DNA of 27,505 nt from Pinguiococcus pyrenoidosus (taxonomy: Eukaryota; Sar; Pinguiophyceae; Pinguiochrysidales; Pinguiochrysidaceae): positions 1-27,505 of the forward strand of contig JAAMXY010004272.1 of assembly GCA_019677205.1 (NCBI GenBank). Direction: 5' to 3'. The position numbers were made by a program, and so were the translations under genes. Under the pieces are notes generated by a model. The model saw only the letters and a program-made list of their open reading frames with translations, did not search any database and was not told the origin of the DNA. Shown here piece by piece: positions 1 through 9,900 of this stretch (positions within the stretch are counted from its first letter, which is position 1; every line of letters starts with the position of its first letter).

Positions 1-455
1 GAGGGAACGCTAGGGCCGATTTCCTTGGACCTTTCGCTTATGCCCTAAGCCGTGGCGCATTGCGTGAAGGAAGAGAAAGCGCCGCCGCAGGCTGACGGGG
101 TAGTTTTCGTGCCCCGAGAATGTCGTGTCCGTGCGCAACAAGATGTTTGCGTCTCTTCTCCCAAGGAAGTTGTGCTGTCCACGGCAAGGTTGTGGAAATC
201 TTTGCGGTTTCATCATTGCTCGATTTGGTCTTGCACTTCGTGAATGGAAACAGTACAAGTGAAGAATGGAGAATCTACTCTTTTGCCGACCGATCATCCC
301 CCTGTTGCCCTGACAAGATTCTGCGTCTGCTTGAAAAGCATCTCATTTCCTAGTGGATTGGCGAGTCTTCCAAGCGGGGACAAAGCCATCTGTCTTCGCT
401 GCTTCCGCCGGTAGCAGCGAAGACGTTGCTGAAGCAGAAGCAGCCACTACCGATT
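1..455. other. Left-edge spacer, no gene supported
   Basis: I see no convincing coding region here. Short open frames exist on both strands but carry no recognisable motif and no splice-linked continuation. The right part (to 455) is probably the 3' untranslated region of the tetraspanin-like gene, whose predicted stop is at 456-458. An unspliced reading of that gene would stay open to 350, but the part after 595 reads better after removing an intron. The left part could hold the end of a gene lying outside the window. Confidence 0.4.
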
Positions 456-1881
456 TCAAGGGTGAATCCTCCTTCCGCTGCCTCTAGTCGAAATCGTGCG
501 TACTGACGTCCTTCCGAGCACATCGCTGTCATCGTCGCAATCCGGCTGCCCCGCCTTGGTGTCTCCCGCCTTTCGTTGTCTCTTGCTCTTCGTCTCTGGA
601 GCAAGAGATCAAAACGTTCAATTAGCTTGATTATCCAAGAGAGCGGGAGCCCGGCCAAAAACATGATGTATCCTCCGTCGCCCCTACCATCGTACGGGTC
701 CCATGGCTCTTCGTCGATGTACCGAGGAAAGGCGTCGTCGTACTTCCGCTTGAAGCACATGCAGGTCGAGGCCACCACAGCGACCGCGAGAATCAACGCA
801 ACAACCACCAAGCCCCACGCGTAGACAAGCACCTGACCACGCAACGCGTTCTCCACATCCGCAATGCAGCCCTTCGAGTCCGGCGCCACCTTCGCGTCGT
901 CGCAGGCGTCTACCGAGAAGTCGAAGCGGCAGCCTGCGACCACCAGCGGCACGGCCTCTTCGTCCTCGAAATGCGCACATTCATCTTCAAGCAGTGCGCC
1001 ATAATACCCGGCAACGTCTCCACAAGACTGCCGCACCACGCGCAACTCTGTATCCAGGAGCTCCAAGGGCCGATCCGAAGGGAACGCCCGCTCGTCCGCT
1101 TCGCAGCGCAGAGGCGGCCCAAAGCCGCAGCAATCGAAGCGTCTTTGCAGTTCGTCCAGTGCCTGAAACTGACGCGGGTCCTCTCGACCTGCCGGCCGCT
1201 GTGAGGTTGTGGCGCTCCGGTCCTTGTTCGACAAAGTCGCGAATCCCCGCCCCTTACCTTGCTGGAAGGTGAACAGCCAGAAAAGCCGGATGCCTGCGGC
1301 GCGGTCAGAGCGCTGCCAATCGCGACAGTCTGCAACGGAATATTCCTGCGGCGTCTGCCAAGCATTTCATAGGCATGGTTGAGCCAGGATTCTCGTTTGG
1401 GGTACAAGCAAAGGCCTTCTGGAGGGCCATAACAAGGTCGTACGTTGAACGCGCAATCGTCTTTAAGCGCTAGGGAATGGGTCTCCGCGAGGACATCGAA
1501 GGTCGCCCCCGCTGCCACGATGGTCATGATGACCAGCACTCCGCACAACAGGGTGTGCGTCGCGAGGAAGAAGCGGTTGTGCGTCTTGGTCCCATGAAAT
1601 CCCAAGAGCCACACTGGCGCGATCCCGATAGCGACGATGATCTGCACGGATCCTGGTCGTTTCCGAGTTGGAAGCGAAGCAAAGATGTCAGCCATAAATC
1701 CACCAGATGCTGAAGCCACTCAGACCAAGCTACCGATGGATATCAGCTGCTCTCCGAAGGCCAAATGCCAATTCTGGTTCGACACTTTGAGCCCTCCGGA
1801 CACGAAGAGGAAGATGACGCAGCCGAAGTTCAGCACCGCCAGGCCTTTCAGCAGCGTCGTGACTCCTTCTTGGGTACACAT
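456..1881 (-). CDS. Tetraspanin-like membrane protein
   Basis: Tetraspanins are four-pass membrane proteins that organise membrane microdomains. The model is exons 1881-1734, 1652-1258, 1198-688 and 595-456 (397 residues), with introns of 81, 59 and 92 nt. TM1 is LLKGLAVLNFGCVIFLFVSG. TM2 follows the first junction (SVQIIVAIGIAPVWLLGF), and TM3 is FFLATHTLLCGVLVIMTIVA. The large extracellular loop has the family hallmark CCG in RRFDCCGFG, followed by several more cysteines. TM4 is WGLVVVALILAVAVVAS, with CMCF at its inner edge (possible palmitoylation). The tail after the last junction is basic and hydrophilic. The start is the first ATG ahead of TM1; the apparent TGA downstream of it falls inside intron 1. 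The middle is uncertain. An alternative removes 1443-1346 and uses acceptor 1189, giving 361 residues and a shorter stretch before CCG, closer to usual spacing. The family call is good; exact exons around 1188-1444 are not settled. Confidence 0.72.
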
Positions 1882-2348
1882 AATAGTGGCACAGCACTAC
1901 AGCACTACAGCGCGGTGAGACGCCGCCTCGCATGCAGGGCTACCTTCAGCTTCAGTTTCAACTTCAGGTTCACGCGGTTCAAACGCCTCATCGGACACTC
2001 CGAGGAGACGAAGCTACGCTTTGGAACGCTCTCGCGCAAGTCTCTGTACCGCATCTCACAGAATACATCTACATCACGCTTCCCCTCTCTTCCAATTTCT
2101 CTCATGGTCCCTAGGGCCCTTGGTCAACATCTCTAGTAAGGCTGAGAAAGCCCTAAACGGCGCTCTCTTGTGCCAGTCAACGCTCCGGCGTGACGGACGG
2201 ATTCCACCGCTCCCGTCTGTGCGCCCGCCGTTCCCGCAAAGATACAAATCTTGCCGCCGCCGCCGCATTTTTGGCCGAACTACGCCGAGCCAGCGCGTCA
2301 GACGCCTGAAAGACCTTTAGAAAGGCGTGGTTGTGGCGGTAGGGCGAG
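1882..2348. promoter_or_regulatory. Divergent intergenic promoter region (467 bp)
   Basis: This interval separates the starts of two oppositely transcribed genes, the tetraspanin-like gene and the ERV41/46 gene, so it must hold both promoters and 5' leaders. It contains a short direct repeat (agcactacagcactacagc near 1890-1912) and a run of CTTCAG/TTTCAACTTCAG-like words near 1945-1970. I see no clear TATA box. No function for the repeats can be read from sequence. Confidence 0.4.
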
Positions 2349-3563
2349 ATGAATCGCTTAGACGCCTTTCCTAAAGTGCTGGAAGCCGCGGTGGTCCGCA
2401 CGTCTACTGGCGGCTTTTTCACGCTGTGTACCGCGCTGGTCCTGGTGCGTTGGACGATGCACCTCAGCTGCGCCTTTCGCTTGCTGAGTGTCGGTAATCC
2501 AGGTGGCGTTGCTGCTGCTGGAGTTTCAGCGTTCCTTTATCGCGTTGGACGCGGAGTCGCACATGAGCGTGGACGCCCCTGCCACCGCGCGCGAGTTTGT
2601 GGATGTCCATGTGCACATCACGTTCCCCTGGATGCCGTGCGACGAGATGGACGTGCACGCGGATCACAACAAGGGAGAGACGGGGTTCTTGACGCAGGAG
2701 GCCTTCGAGAAGAGAGTTCCTCGGGAGGCCGAGTTGCGGCCGTTCCGGAAAGCGCTCGGGAAGGCCTTTCAGTATCCATTGCAGGTGGAAGCTCTCGTCA
2801 GAACCGCTGGAGACACACCGCAGACTTGGATACTGACCTGTTGCGGTGCTGCAGGTGGAGCGCGCGGACAATCGCAGGCAGAGCAGAGAGACCATCTACG
2901 GCTGCAGCATCGAGGGCAGAGCGATGGTTCCCAAGGTTGCAGGAGACCTGCACTTCTGGGTGCCGAAGCCGCGGGTGTCGTCGATGGAGAACCTCGGTGT
3001 GCTGGCCGCGATGTTCCCGGGTCTCGTGCAAGTGGACGCGGTGCCGCACAACATCAGCCACGCGATCCACAGCCTGAGCTTCGGGCCGTCCTTCGGCTTC
3101 ATGTCTAGCGCGTTGGAGGGCGAGATCAACATCATCACGGAGGGCCTGGCGCAGTACCAGTACAACATTCAGCTGGTCCCGACGCGGATCCGAAACAACG
3201 GCAGGGTAAGTCTGCAGACGAATCAGTATAGTGTCACGGAGGACGACATGGTCCTCGACGTGATGAGTGCCACGTCCGACCGCTACCACCCCGGCGTGTA
3301 CTTCTACTACGAGTTCTCGCCGATCTCCGTCGAGTACCATCGGAATAGAGGGGGAGTTATGGGCTTCTTGACGTCCCTGTGCGGCCTCATCGGTACGTCT
3401 TTTCACGTGTACGGCAGATGGACCGAAGGCATTAGCAGCAGCCTCCCCGAGACGCTGACCTGTTTGCCTTCTGTCTTGCATGGCGGATCTAGGTGGGGCG
3501 CTCGCGATCCTCAGATTTATAGACACCTTTGCACATCGCTTGCTCAGGAAGAAGCACGATTGA
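2349..3563 (+). CDS. ERV41/ERV46 (ERGIC) family ER-Golgi cargo receptor
   Basis: This family cycles between ER and Golgi in COPII/COPI vesicles and retrieves or exports cargo. The model is 2349-2444, 2503-2784, 2855-3392 and 3493-3563 (328 residues), with introns of 58, 70 and 100 nt. The N-terminus MNRLDAFPKVLEAAVVRTS, followed by a membrane helix (about residues 23-40), is the typical ERV N-terminal domain. The luminal domain carries family blocks: AGDLHFWVPK, ISHAIHSLSFG, TNQYSVTEDD and GVYFYYEFSPISVEY. The second helix spans the last junction (GFLTSLCGLIG joined to GALAILRF). The cytosolic tail ends RLLRKKHD, with lysines placed as in COPI-type retrieval signals, although the spacing is not a strict KKxx. 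At 328 residues it is shorter than ERGIC3 (about 380) and closer to ERV41/ERGIC2. The long cysteine-rich ERV46 luminal insert is absent. Whether it is the 41 or 46 paralogue is open. Confidence 0.88.
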
Positions 3564-3634
3564 TTCTGCTGCCTTAGAAAGGGGTATTGTGTACTCTCCT
3601 TCCCCCCACCTTAGTGGCTGCCAAGCAACGTAAG

Positions 3635-3670
3635 CTCCTCCTCCTCCTCCTCCTCCTCCTCATCATCATC
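3635..3670. repeat. Trinucleotide microsatellite (CTC)n followed by (ATC)n
   Basis: About nine CTC units are followed by three ATC units and then imperfect CTC/ATC words. The tract lies 70 bp after the ERV41/46 stop codon, probably in its 3' untranslated region or in the leader of whatever follows. Slippage-prone and likely polymorphic. Confidence 0.8.
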
Positions 3671-3682
3671 CTCATCACCACA

Positions 3683-3904
3683 ATGAGTGATACCGTGGAT
3701 GGGCGTCACCGTGTCGCGTCTGTTCCCTTGTGGGTTCACCAGAGCTATTTGCGTACTCGCCAGGGATTCGGGGGCGACGTTGCGATTTGGTCAGCCTCCG
3801 GACTTGGGTTGGCGTACTGGCTGGGCTTCGCTGAGAAGATGAGATCACAATTTGGAAGACATAGTGAGCGACTTCCTTACGTAGGCAACTACGTCACACC
3901 GTAG
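3683..3904 (+). CDS. Possible small ORF, 73 residues, unknown
   Basis: An ATG in a favourable context (ACAATGAGT) opens a 73-residue frame starting MSDTVDGRHRVASVPLWVHQ and ending LPYVGNYVTP. The middle, DVAIWSASGLGLAYWLGFAEK, is mildly hydrophobic and could be a single membrane helix. The size and composition are in the range of accessory subunits of mitochondrial complexes, but I recognise no family signature. It sits just downstream of the CTC microsatellite on the same strand as the neighbouring genes. It may equally be a chance frame in the 3' region of the ERV41/46 gene. Confidence 0.22.
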   Translation: MSDTVDGRHRVASVPLWVHQSYLRTRQGFGGDVAIWSASGLGLAYWLGFAEKMRSQFGRHSERLPYVGNYVTP

Positions 3905-4249
3905 ACTCTACTTTCCTTGGCTCTCCACCGCTTCAGTACACTACACACCACACGACGCAGCATACTGCAACGAAACTACACTGCACTAGAACGCACAACC
4001 GTTACCGCCCACTTGGCAATACACCTGGCCGCAGGCCCTCGTGACCTGCGTTGGCTGCGTTGTTGCTTTTCTTGCTCTTTTCATCGTTGGTTCCGGGGAG
4101 AACTGACGTGTCGGAGAATGCTTGGAAAACGAAAACTGTGACATGCATTGTGTACATGGCCGCGCATTTTATATATTCACTTACCCGTCCACGTAGAAGT
4201 TCGCTGCCGTCAAAGCCGTTGAATTTTACAATAAAAACATATTTTTATG

Positions 4250-4265
4250 AATTGTATATACAATT
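4250..4265. repeat. 16-bp perfect palindrome in AT-rich island
   Basis: AATTGTATATACAATT is a perfect inverted repeat with no spacer. It lies 20 bp after an AATAAA word and about 145 bp before the ferredoxin-like ATG. It could be a dimeric transcription-factor site or simply a by-product of AT-rich composition. Confidence 0.6.
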
Positions 4266-4408
4266 ATTTTTGATTAAACCGAAACGCTTGTGGCAAATCC
4301 TTTTGGGCTTCCGCCACGTTACCACTCCAGCCCTCTCATTGCGTCAGCTTAGCGACTTCGCGCGGCTTTCAGTGTCCATCAGTCTGTGTCTCCTCGCTCC
4401 AGTTTGCA

Positions 4409-4910
4409 ATGATGGCCCGTATCAGCACCTTCTTCCTCTTGGCACTGTTGATTAGCTGCGTAGGTGCCTTCCTGCCGCCGAAGGGATTGGCGACGCGGGC
4501 CCCGGCACAGGTAACTTCCCCTTCATGAAGCGGAAAAAAACCACAACACAACCACGCACACGCACTCGGCTCGGCTCGGCTGACGTCTCCACTGCAGCAG
4601 AGGGGCCAGATGAGCATGAACATCGAAGTGGTGTTCCCGGGGGGCAAGAAGACCACGGCCAAGGCGGGGGAGCCGTTCAAGAACGTGGCGGCGAGGGCGG
4701 GTTTCAAGCCCACCTACGGCTGCAAACAGGGCAGCTGCGGCGCCTGCGAGATCAAGGTCAATGGCAAGAAGGTAAGCTGACTCAAGTGCCGCAGAGAGAG
4801 TCGCTGGAAAGATGTGGAGGTCCTGCTTTTCGCTAACAGGAGAGCGGCCATAGGTGCGCCCTTGCGTCGCCAAGGTGCCGGCGTCCAACAAGCCGCTGGT
4901 GGCCGTTTAG
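4409..4910 (+). CDS. Plastid-targeted [2Fe-2S] ferredoxin-like protein
   Basis: A small Fer2-fold electron carrier is predicted. The model is 4409-4510, 4598-4771 and 4854-4910 (110 residues), with introns of 87 and 82 nt, all junctions in phase 0. Residues 1-20 form a signal peptide (MMARISTFFLLALLISCVGA). Phe directly follows in FLPPKGLATRAPAQ, the signal-peptide-plus-Phe leader of red-type complex plastids. The domain contains YGCKQGSCGACEIKVNGKK and, in the last exon, VRPCVAKV. The four cysteines therefore follow C-x4-C-x2-C-x11-C. Classical photosynthetic ferredoxins have about 29 residues before the last Cys. The x11 spacing is that of CoxS/xanthine-dehydrogenase-type domains and some plastid ferredoxin-like proteins. 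The second acceptor is a tandem CAGCAG, so a form lacking one Gln is possible. Partner unknown; photosynthetic ferredoxin itself is unlikely. Confidence 0.85.
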
Positions 4911-5237
4911 CTGGTTGAGAACTGCAAGTATGGCTGTACTTGGCGTGCGGGTGCCCGGAGAGAGGAGCAGCGAGTGGCAGAGGAGTAAAGGAAGTGCCGT
5001 CAAGTGACACATGCTTCGAAAGCATTAGACAAGAGTGCGTGGTTTGGATCATGGCGGTCGGGCCTCCCCTCTCTATTCCACATCGTGTGTTGCCGCTCGC
5101 CCGCTTGACCTCTGGCCGGAAGCAGCCGTTGACTCTCGAGAGCAATTTGCCGATTTTGTATGTAAACATCGATGCTTCCGGAGGCACAAAAAAACACGCG
5201 CAGCACGACAAAAAGCAATGGACACGTTCAATATCAC
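4911..5237. other. Convergent 3' spacer
   Basis: This 327-bp interval lies between the stop codons of two convergent genes (ferredoxin-like on plus, aldolase on minus). It should hold both 3' untranslated regions. A TGTATGTAAAC word near 5158-5168 is the only AT-rich processing-like signal I noticed. No gene is supported. Confidence 0.4.
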
Positions 5238-6762
5238 CTACGCGGCGATCGGTTCCTTCAACTCGACACCAGCATGGGAACCCTCACCCGCACCCCACTC
5301 GTAGGCACCCTTGGCGGCCTCGCTGGCAATGCGCAGAGCCTCCACATACTTCTTCTCCATCTCCTCGAGCGGAAGAGCCCCACCCGCGCCCCTGCAGAGA
5401 TCCAACACCGGGAGCTGGATGGCAGCAGACCACGAAAACGACAAGTTCCAAGGTTCGTTCGTCTTTGCCTAGAGGATGGAGGATGTGCAATCGTTACATG
5501 AAAAGACAGAGCGGACAAGAGACAAGAAATCAAAACCCCGAGCCGTCAACTCGTGGGTGGACAATACCTTGTTCATGGCGGAAAGACGTGCGGAGGCGTC
5601 CTCGAGAGACTGTCCGCCGCTGAGGTAGTTGACGGTGGGAATCGCCATGGGCATGCATCTGCGCAGGACCTGCAAGTTGGCCTCGGCGATCTCCTCGACG
5701 GTGTACGACGTGGGGCAGTCGCGGCCCGGATTCACCATGTTCGTCTTCAGCACCGTGCCTTCCATGAACACGCCGTGATCCAGCATGGCCTTGTACAGGC
5801 ACGACTGCACCGCGACGTTCACGTTCACGGCAGTCTCCAGGTCATGGACGCCCTTCAGCGAGATGTCCGGCTCCACGATGGGCACGAGGCCCTCGTCCTG
5901 GGAGATGAGCGCAAAGCGGGCAAGATCCTGCCGGGCGGAACGGACGGAGCATGGCATGGTCTTGGTGAGCCGTTCTGCGCACGACAGGCCCATAATTTTG
6001 GGATCCAGCGGATGAAGAGTAAGAAAGACAAGCCTCCTTGCCACCATGTCGCTGGCCTCCGCGAGCCTTGGTACCGTTGACCGTCGGTGGCGACACCCGC
6101 TTACCTTCATGTTCGCCTCGATGGCGAGCTGCGTGGGCCGCCCGGCGCTGACATCGATCTCGAGGGGAGAGCGCCACTTGGTGAAGCGGCAGCCGGCAGC
6201 GTAGTACTCATTGCACCGCGCAGCGAGCGAATCCAAGCCTTGCATCACGGTGTCGCCTCCCGTGCCAGGAAGGGTGTACACCTTAAGATGCGGCTTGACG
6301 CCGGGCACGATCCCCCGCTTCTTCAGCACCTCCGGGAACACCTCGCCGGAGGTGCTGCTCTTCTGGTACACCGTCTCCGGGTCCAGAATGGCGCCACTGA
6401 GGTACTCGTCGGCGCCCGCGGCCTCGAAGAGCATCTGGCGGTACTGACGGCGCGTCTCCTCCGTGTTCTCGACGCCCACCTCCTCGAAGCGGCCGCCCAC
6501 GGTACCGGGCCCTTCGTCGCAGGCCGTGATGCCCTTCCCGGGCGTGGCGATGGCCATGGCAGTGGCCACGAGCTCCTGCTTCCGCTCAGCGCTCAGATGC
6601 TTGCCGTTGTGCACCTCGATGCCCATCTTCAGACCTGCGAAGATTTCGTGCAATCAGCGAGGCCGGCGTCTTTGGGCGCCGCCAGCCCCCAAACTCACCG
6701 AGGCGGAGGCCCCAAGAGGGGCACATGGCCAGCGAGGCCACGAGCAAGCTTAGAGACCGCAT
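5238..6762 (-). CDS. Class I fructose-bisphosphate aldolase with N-terminal signal sequence
   Basis: It interconverts fructose-1,6-bisphosphate with dihydroxyacetone phosphate and glyceraldehyde-3-phosphate (glycolysis or Calvin cycle). The model is 6762-6699, 6634-6105, 5927-5568 and 5468-5238 (394 residues), with introns of 64, 177 and 99 nt. Class I blocks appear in order: ITACDEGPGTVGGRF, LDSLAARCNEYYAAGCRFTK (Lys about 174), LVPIVEPD (Glu about 217), and the Schiff-base motif EGTVLKTNMVNPG (Lys about 259). The usual Pro after that Lys is Thr here. The last exon starts AKTNEPWNLSFSWSAAIQ. The C-terminus lacks the terminal Tyr of animal enzymes. Exon 1 gives MRSLSLLVASLAMCPSWGLR, a signal-peptide-like segment, so secretory or complex-plastid import is inferred. 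No Phe follows the likely cleavage site. An upstream in-frame ATG at 6849 would add 29 residues. Intron 2 is open in frame. Confidence 0.9.
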
Positions 6763-6958
6763 GGAGATGGTGGAGGAGCCAAGGAGAGGCCCAGAGGCGA
6801 GAGGCTTTCCTGCGGTTGCTGACGTATGCGTGGTGAACGATGAAAACAATACAGCGGCGTCGATGTCAATTGCTTTTCTCTTCTTCGATTTTTGGAGTCT
6901 CTGCTTTCGCTGGGCTGTGGTCTCTTCTCTGCGATGTCGCCGTCTTGATGCAATCGCT

Positions 6959-9900
6959 TCACCGCATTATGTTCTCCAGCGTCGCTTGTAGGCGCGCAGG
7001 GTGCTCGCCGAGGCCTCCTTCTTGGAGCAGGCCTCGGAGGTCCACATGGAGACCCAGCAGAACGCTCATCGCGTGCGCTTCGCCGTTCATGCTCCGCCTC
7101 TCCAGCTCGATCCGCAGTCCCTTTAGCAGCACAAGCCTAGTTTGCTTCGTGTGCAGGGACGCCGACGTGCAGCTCTTGTATCCCAGACGTTCCATTGCTG
7201 TAGCAGTCTGGGAGGCTTCGACGTCCATGGCAGCTTCTTCCGTTCGCTCATCAGGCCCAATGCTGGCCAGAGCGCGGGCAGTCGCTCTTCGTAGGGTGGC
7301 ACTCTCTTGTCCGGTCACAGCTTCGCCAACGAGAATGCCCGCCAAGATGCTCAGCGCGTCCACGACTCCTGAGCTCTTGTGAGTGTCTGAAACCGCGGTC
7401 CACTGTATGCAGCGATGCAGAGCGTAGTGGAACACCGACTCATTCTGGTTGGCGACGCCGCTCCTCGCCAATTCGCTCAAGCGAAGGGCTGCAGCAATGA
7501 CCTGCATGCAGGGCACCGATAGGACAACTTGATGCTTGCACACCTGAGGGGGCAGTCTGCTCAGCAGGCTCACCACAAGCAGCGCCAACACCTTCGCAAT
7601 CTCAAGACTCGTCTCCAAGCGAGAGCGCAAAGCTCCCATGCCACTGGACTCGCGAGCAAGCCCGCTTCCCACTTCCTTCTCAACTTGGCAGAGATGAGCG
7701 AGGTTCTCGCCGAGGGCATCGCCAATCGCCGAGAGCACAACAGCGTGCTTCTTGCCAAGGCAGGCCCGGATCCTCACGTCTCCCGCGGCCGCTTGCCACT
7801 CCGTTTGAATGCCATCGCACACTGTTCCAAGCCGATGCAGCAGCCTCCAGACTCCACCAGGAGGCAATCCAAATGGGCAATGGCCGATCGAGGCGCCCCG
7901 CTCCGCCTCGCCGAATATCAACTTCTCCGCACCCCAGATCCCCTGCTGGAACTCACCCTTGGACCAGCGAGGCAGCCCCGCCGAGTACCGATGCCCGCCG
8001 GACGCTGGCAGCCACAGCGTCAGCGCCGCGGAGATCCAGGCGCCGCGGGTGAGGTCGGCTGCTTCGTTATCGCACATGAGTAGCTTCCGCCACGGCAAAG
8101 CGTCGCCATCCAAGATGCCCTGCCCGATGCGGCCGAGGACTGCGGAGAGAAGCATTGGCCGGGAAAGCGCTCTGCTCCGGCGCCTCTCGTACGCAAGCAG
8201 CATCTTGATCAACCGCTCATGACACGCTAGGGGGCACGAGAATCCATGGTGCGTAAGCATCGACAGGATGCCCGGCACGAACCTCCAAAGCGGTGCAAGC
8301 GAACTCCCCGCATCATCGCCTTGGCACGCCGGTGCGCTCCGCAATACCCCGCCCACGATGCTTAAGATTCGCTGCAGCAGGTCCGCAGCAAGCGCGTCAC
8401 AGATCTGCTGGTCTGGGTCGATCACCGCGCACATGGGGAAGTCGTCAAAACTGTCTGCCTCGACTTCCCCAGCCTCCTCAACCTCCCCAGCCTCCTCAAC
8501 CTCCTCATCCTCCTCAACCTGCTCAGCTTGCTCAAGGGCCCCAGCTTCTTCTGACGTGGCAGCTGCATCCGAGCTGGGAGCACCCGTAAGCGACGGTCCA
8601 GGAGGCACGGCGCCGACTCCACTGACGTTCGGCACATCTACACTCACACGCGGCGTATCCGGTCCCTGCCGACGACCGAGGATCCGAGCGGCCAGGACAA
8701 GCAGCAGAACGAAGACGCTCTCGGTGAGCATCTCCTCCACTTCGCTGCACTTTGAGATCAGCTTCATGACGCTTGGAAGGCTCCTGTGGCTCATGAACGA
8801 ATCAAAGTGGGCAGCGACGCAGAGGCAGATGCATCCAAACGTCTGTGCCCACGTCAAGGCGGTAACTGTGCCAGTGTTCCTCCTGGGCATGGCAGCTCTG
8901 CTCGCAACTTCGGGAGACGAGGATTCCGTAGGCGTCTGCTGGTTCCCGCCGACCCAATCGAGCAGCTTCTGCTGGTCATCCGACAAACCAGTTGACGAGG
9001 CATTGCTGGACGCGCCTTTCGGAGGCTCCGGAGCCAGGCTGCTCCCCTTCGCCAAGGTCAGGAGAACGTCTAGCATGATTCCCATGATTCGGTCGGCCTT
9101 CTGCGTGCTGTCAACTGCGTAGCTGGGAAGCGCGACGAGGGCCTGAATCATGAGATGCGCACAGACCGGGTCTGTTTTCCACAGCGGCTGGTTGTCGTGA
9201 TCGCAGAGAATCTGGCTCAGGGTGTGCCACGCGACGGGGAGCATATCAGGCCCTCCATGTTGGCCCGGATGATCCCAGATCGCCAGCAAGGCGCGCAGGC
9301 AAGCTCGGTAGGGGACCATCTTCTCACCAGCTCGTGTTCCCACCAGAGGCTTCAGCTTCTTGGGGATCCGTCTGCGTAGCATGTCGGCTTTCTTCGCCGT
9401 CGAGAGCAGGACGGTGGCAAGGAGTTGCCCCAATGCAGCTTCCGCCTGGACGAGCGGAAGAAGATGCTTCTGAAGACTCGGAGAACGACCCCCGTGCTGT
9501 GACACCTTGAGTTGGAGGCTCAAGGCCAGTCTCTCGCTTAGGCTTTCCGGCAACGTCAGCCCGAAGAAACTGTCGACTTCCTCGCTGAATGCTTGAGAGC
9601 TTGCGAATGCTCCCGAGCATAGTGTCATCGGGAGCACCACCTTCTCGAGAGCAGGAAATGAATGACTCCGGCGGAATCGATTGGTGTTGCCCGGAGCGAG
9701 AGCGCCGGCGCTTTGCCAGAGGTGCTCCATGCAGTCGATCAGCTTCGAATGCCATCCAAGAGCCCGGACAAGGCGCTGCACGCGAAGAGCTGCCACCGCA
9801 ATCACCTCGGCGCGGCGAAAGTGGACCGCTACACGCTCCTGATCTGCGGTGCCTGCAGCACTGTCAGTCGCCTCAGCGGACTGCGCAACTTGGACTGGCC

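Larger units (their letters stand above)
3564..4408. other. Spacer with simple repeats and an AT-rich island
   Basis: This 845-bp stretch lies between the stop of the ERV41/46 gene and the start of the ferredoxin-like gene. It holds a (CTC)n tract, one weak small ORF (3683-3904, listed separately), and an AT-rich island (about 4165-4280) unlike the GC-rich surroundings. The island contains TTTATATA near 4168-4175, AATAAA at 4230-4235 and a 16-bp palindrome. The island could be the promoter of the ferredoxin-like gene about 130-240 bp upstream of its ATG, or a 3' processing site. The sequence does not decide. Confidence 0.4.

Noticed and set aside
1653-1733. In-frame TGA near the start of the tetraspanin gene as a recoded or nonsense codon
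   Set aside because: A GT-AG intron of 81 nt removes it and restores an uninterrupted second membrane helix, so ordinary splicing explains it.
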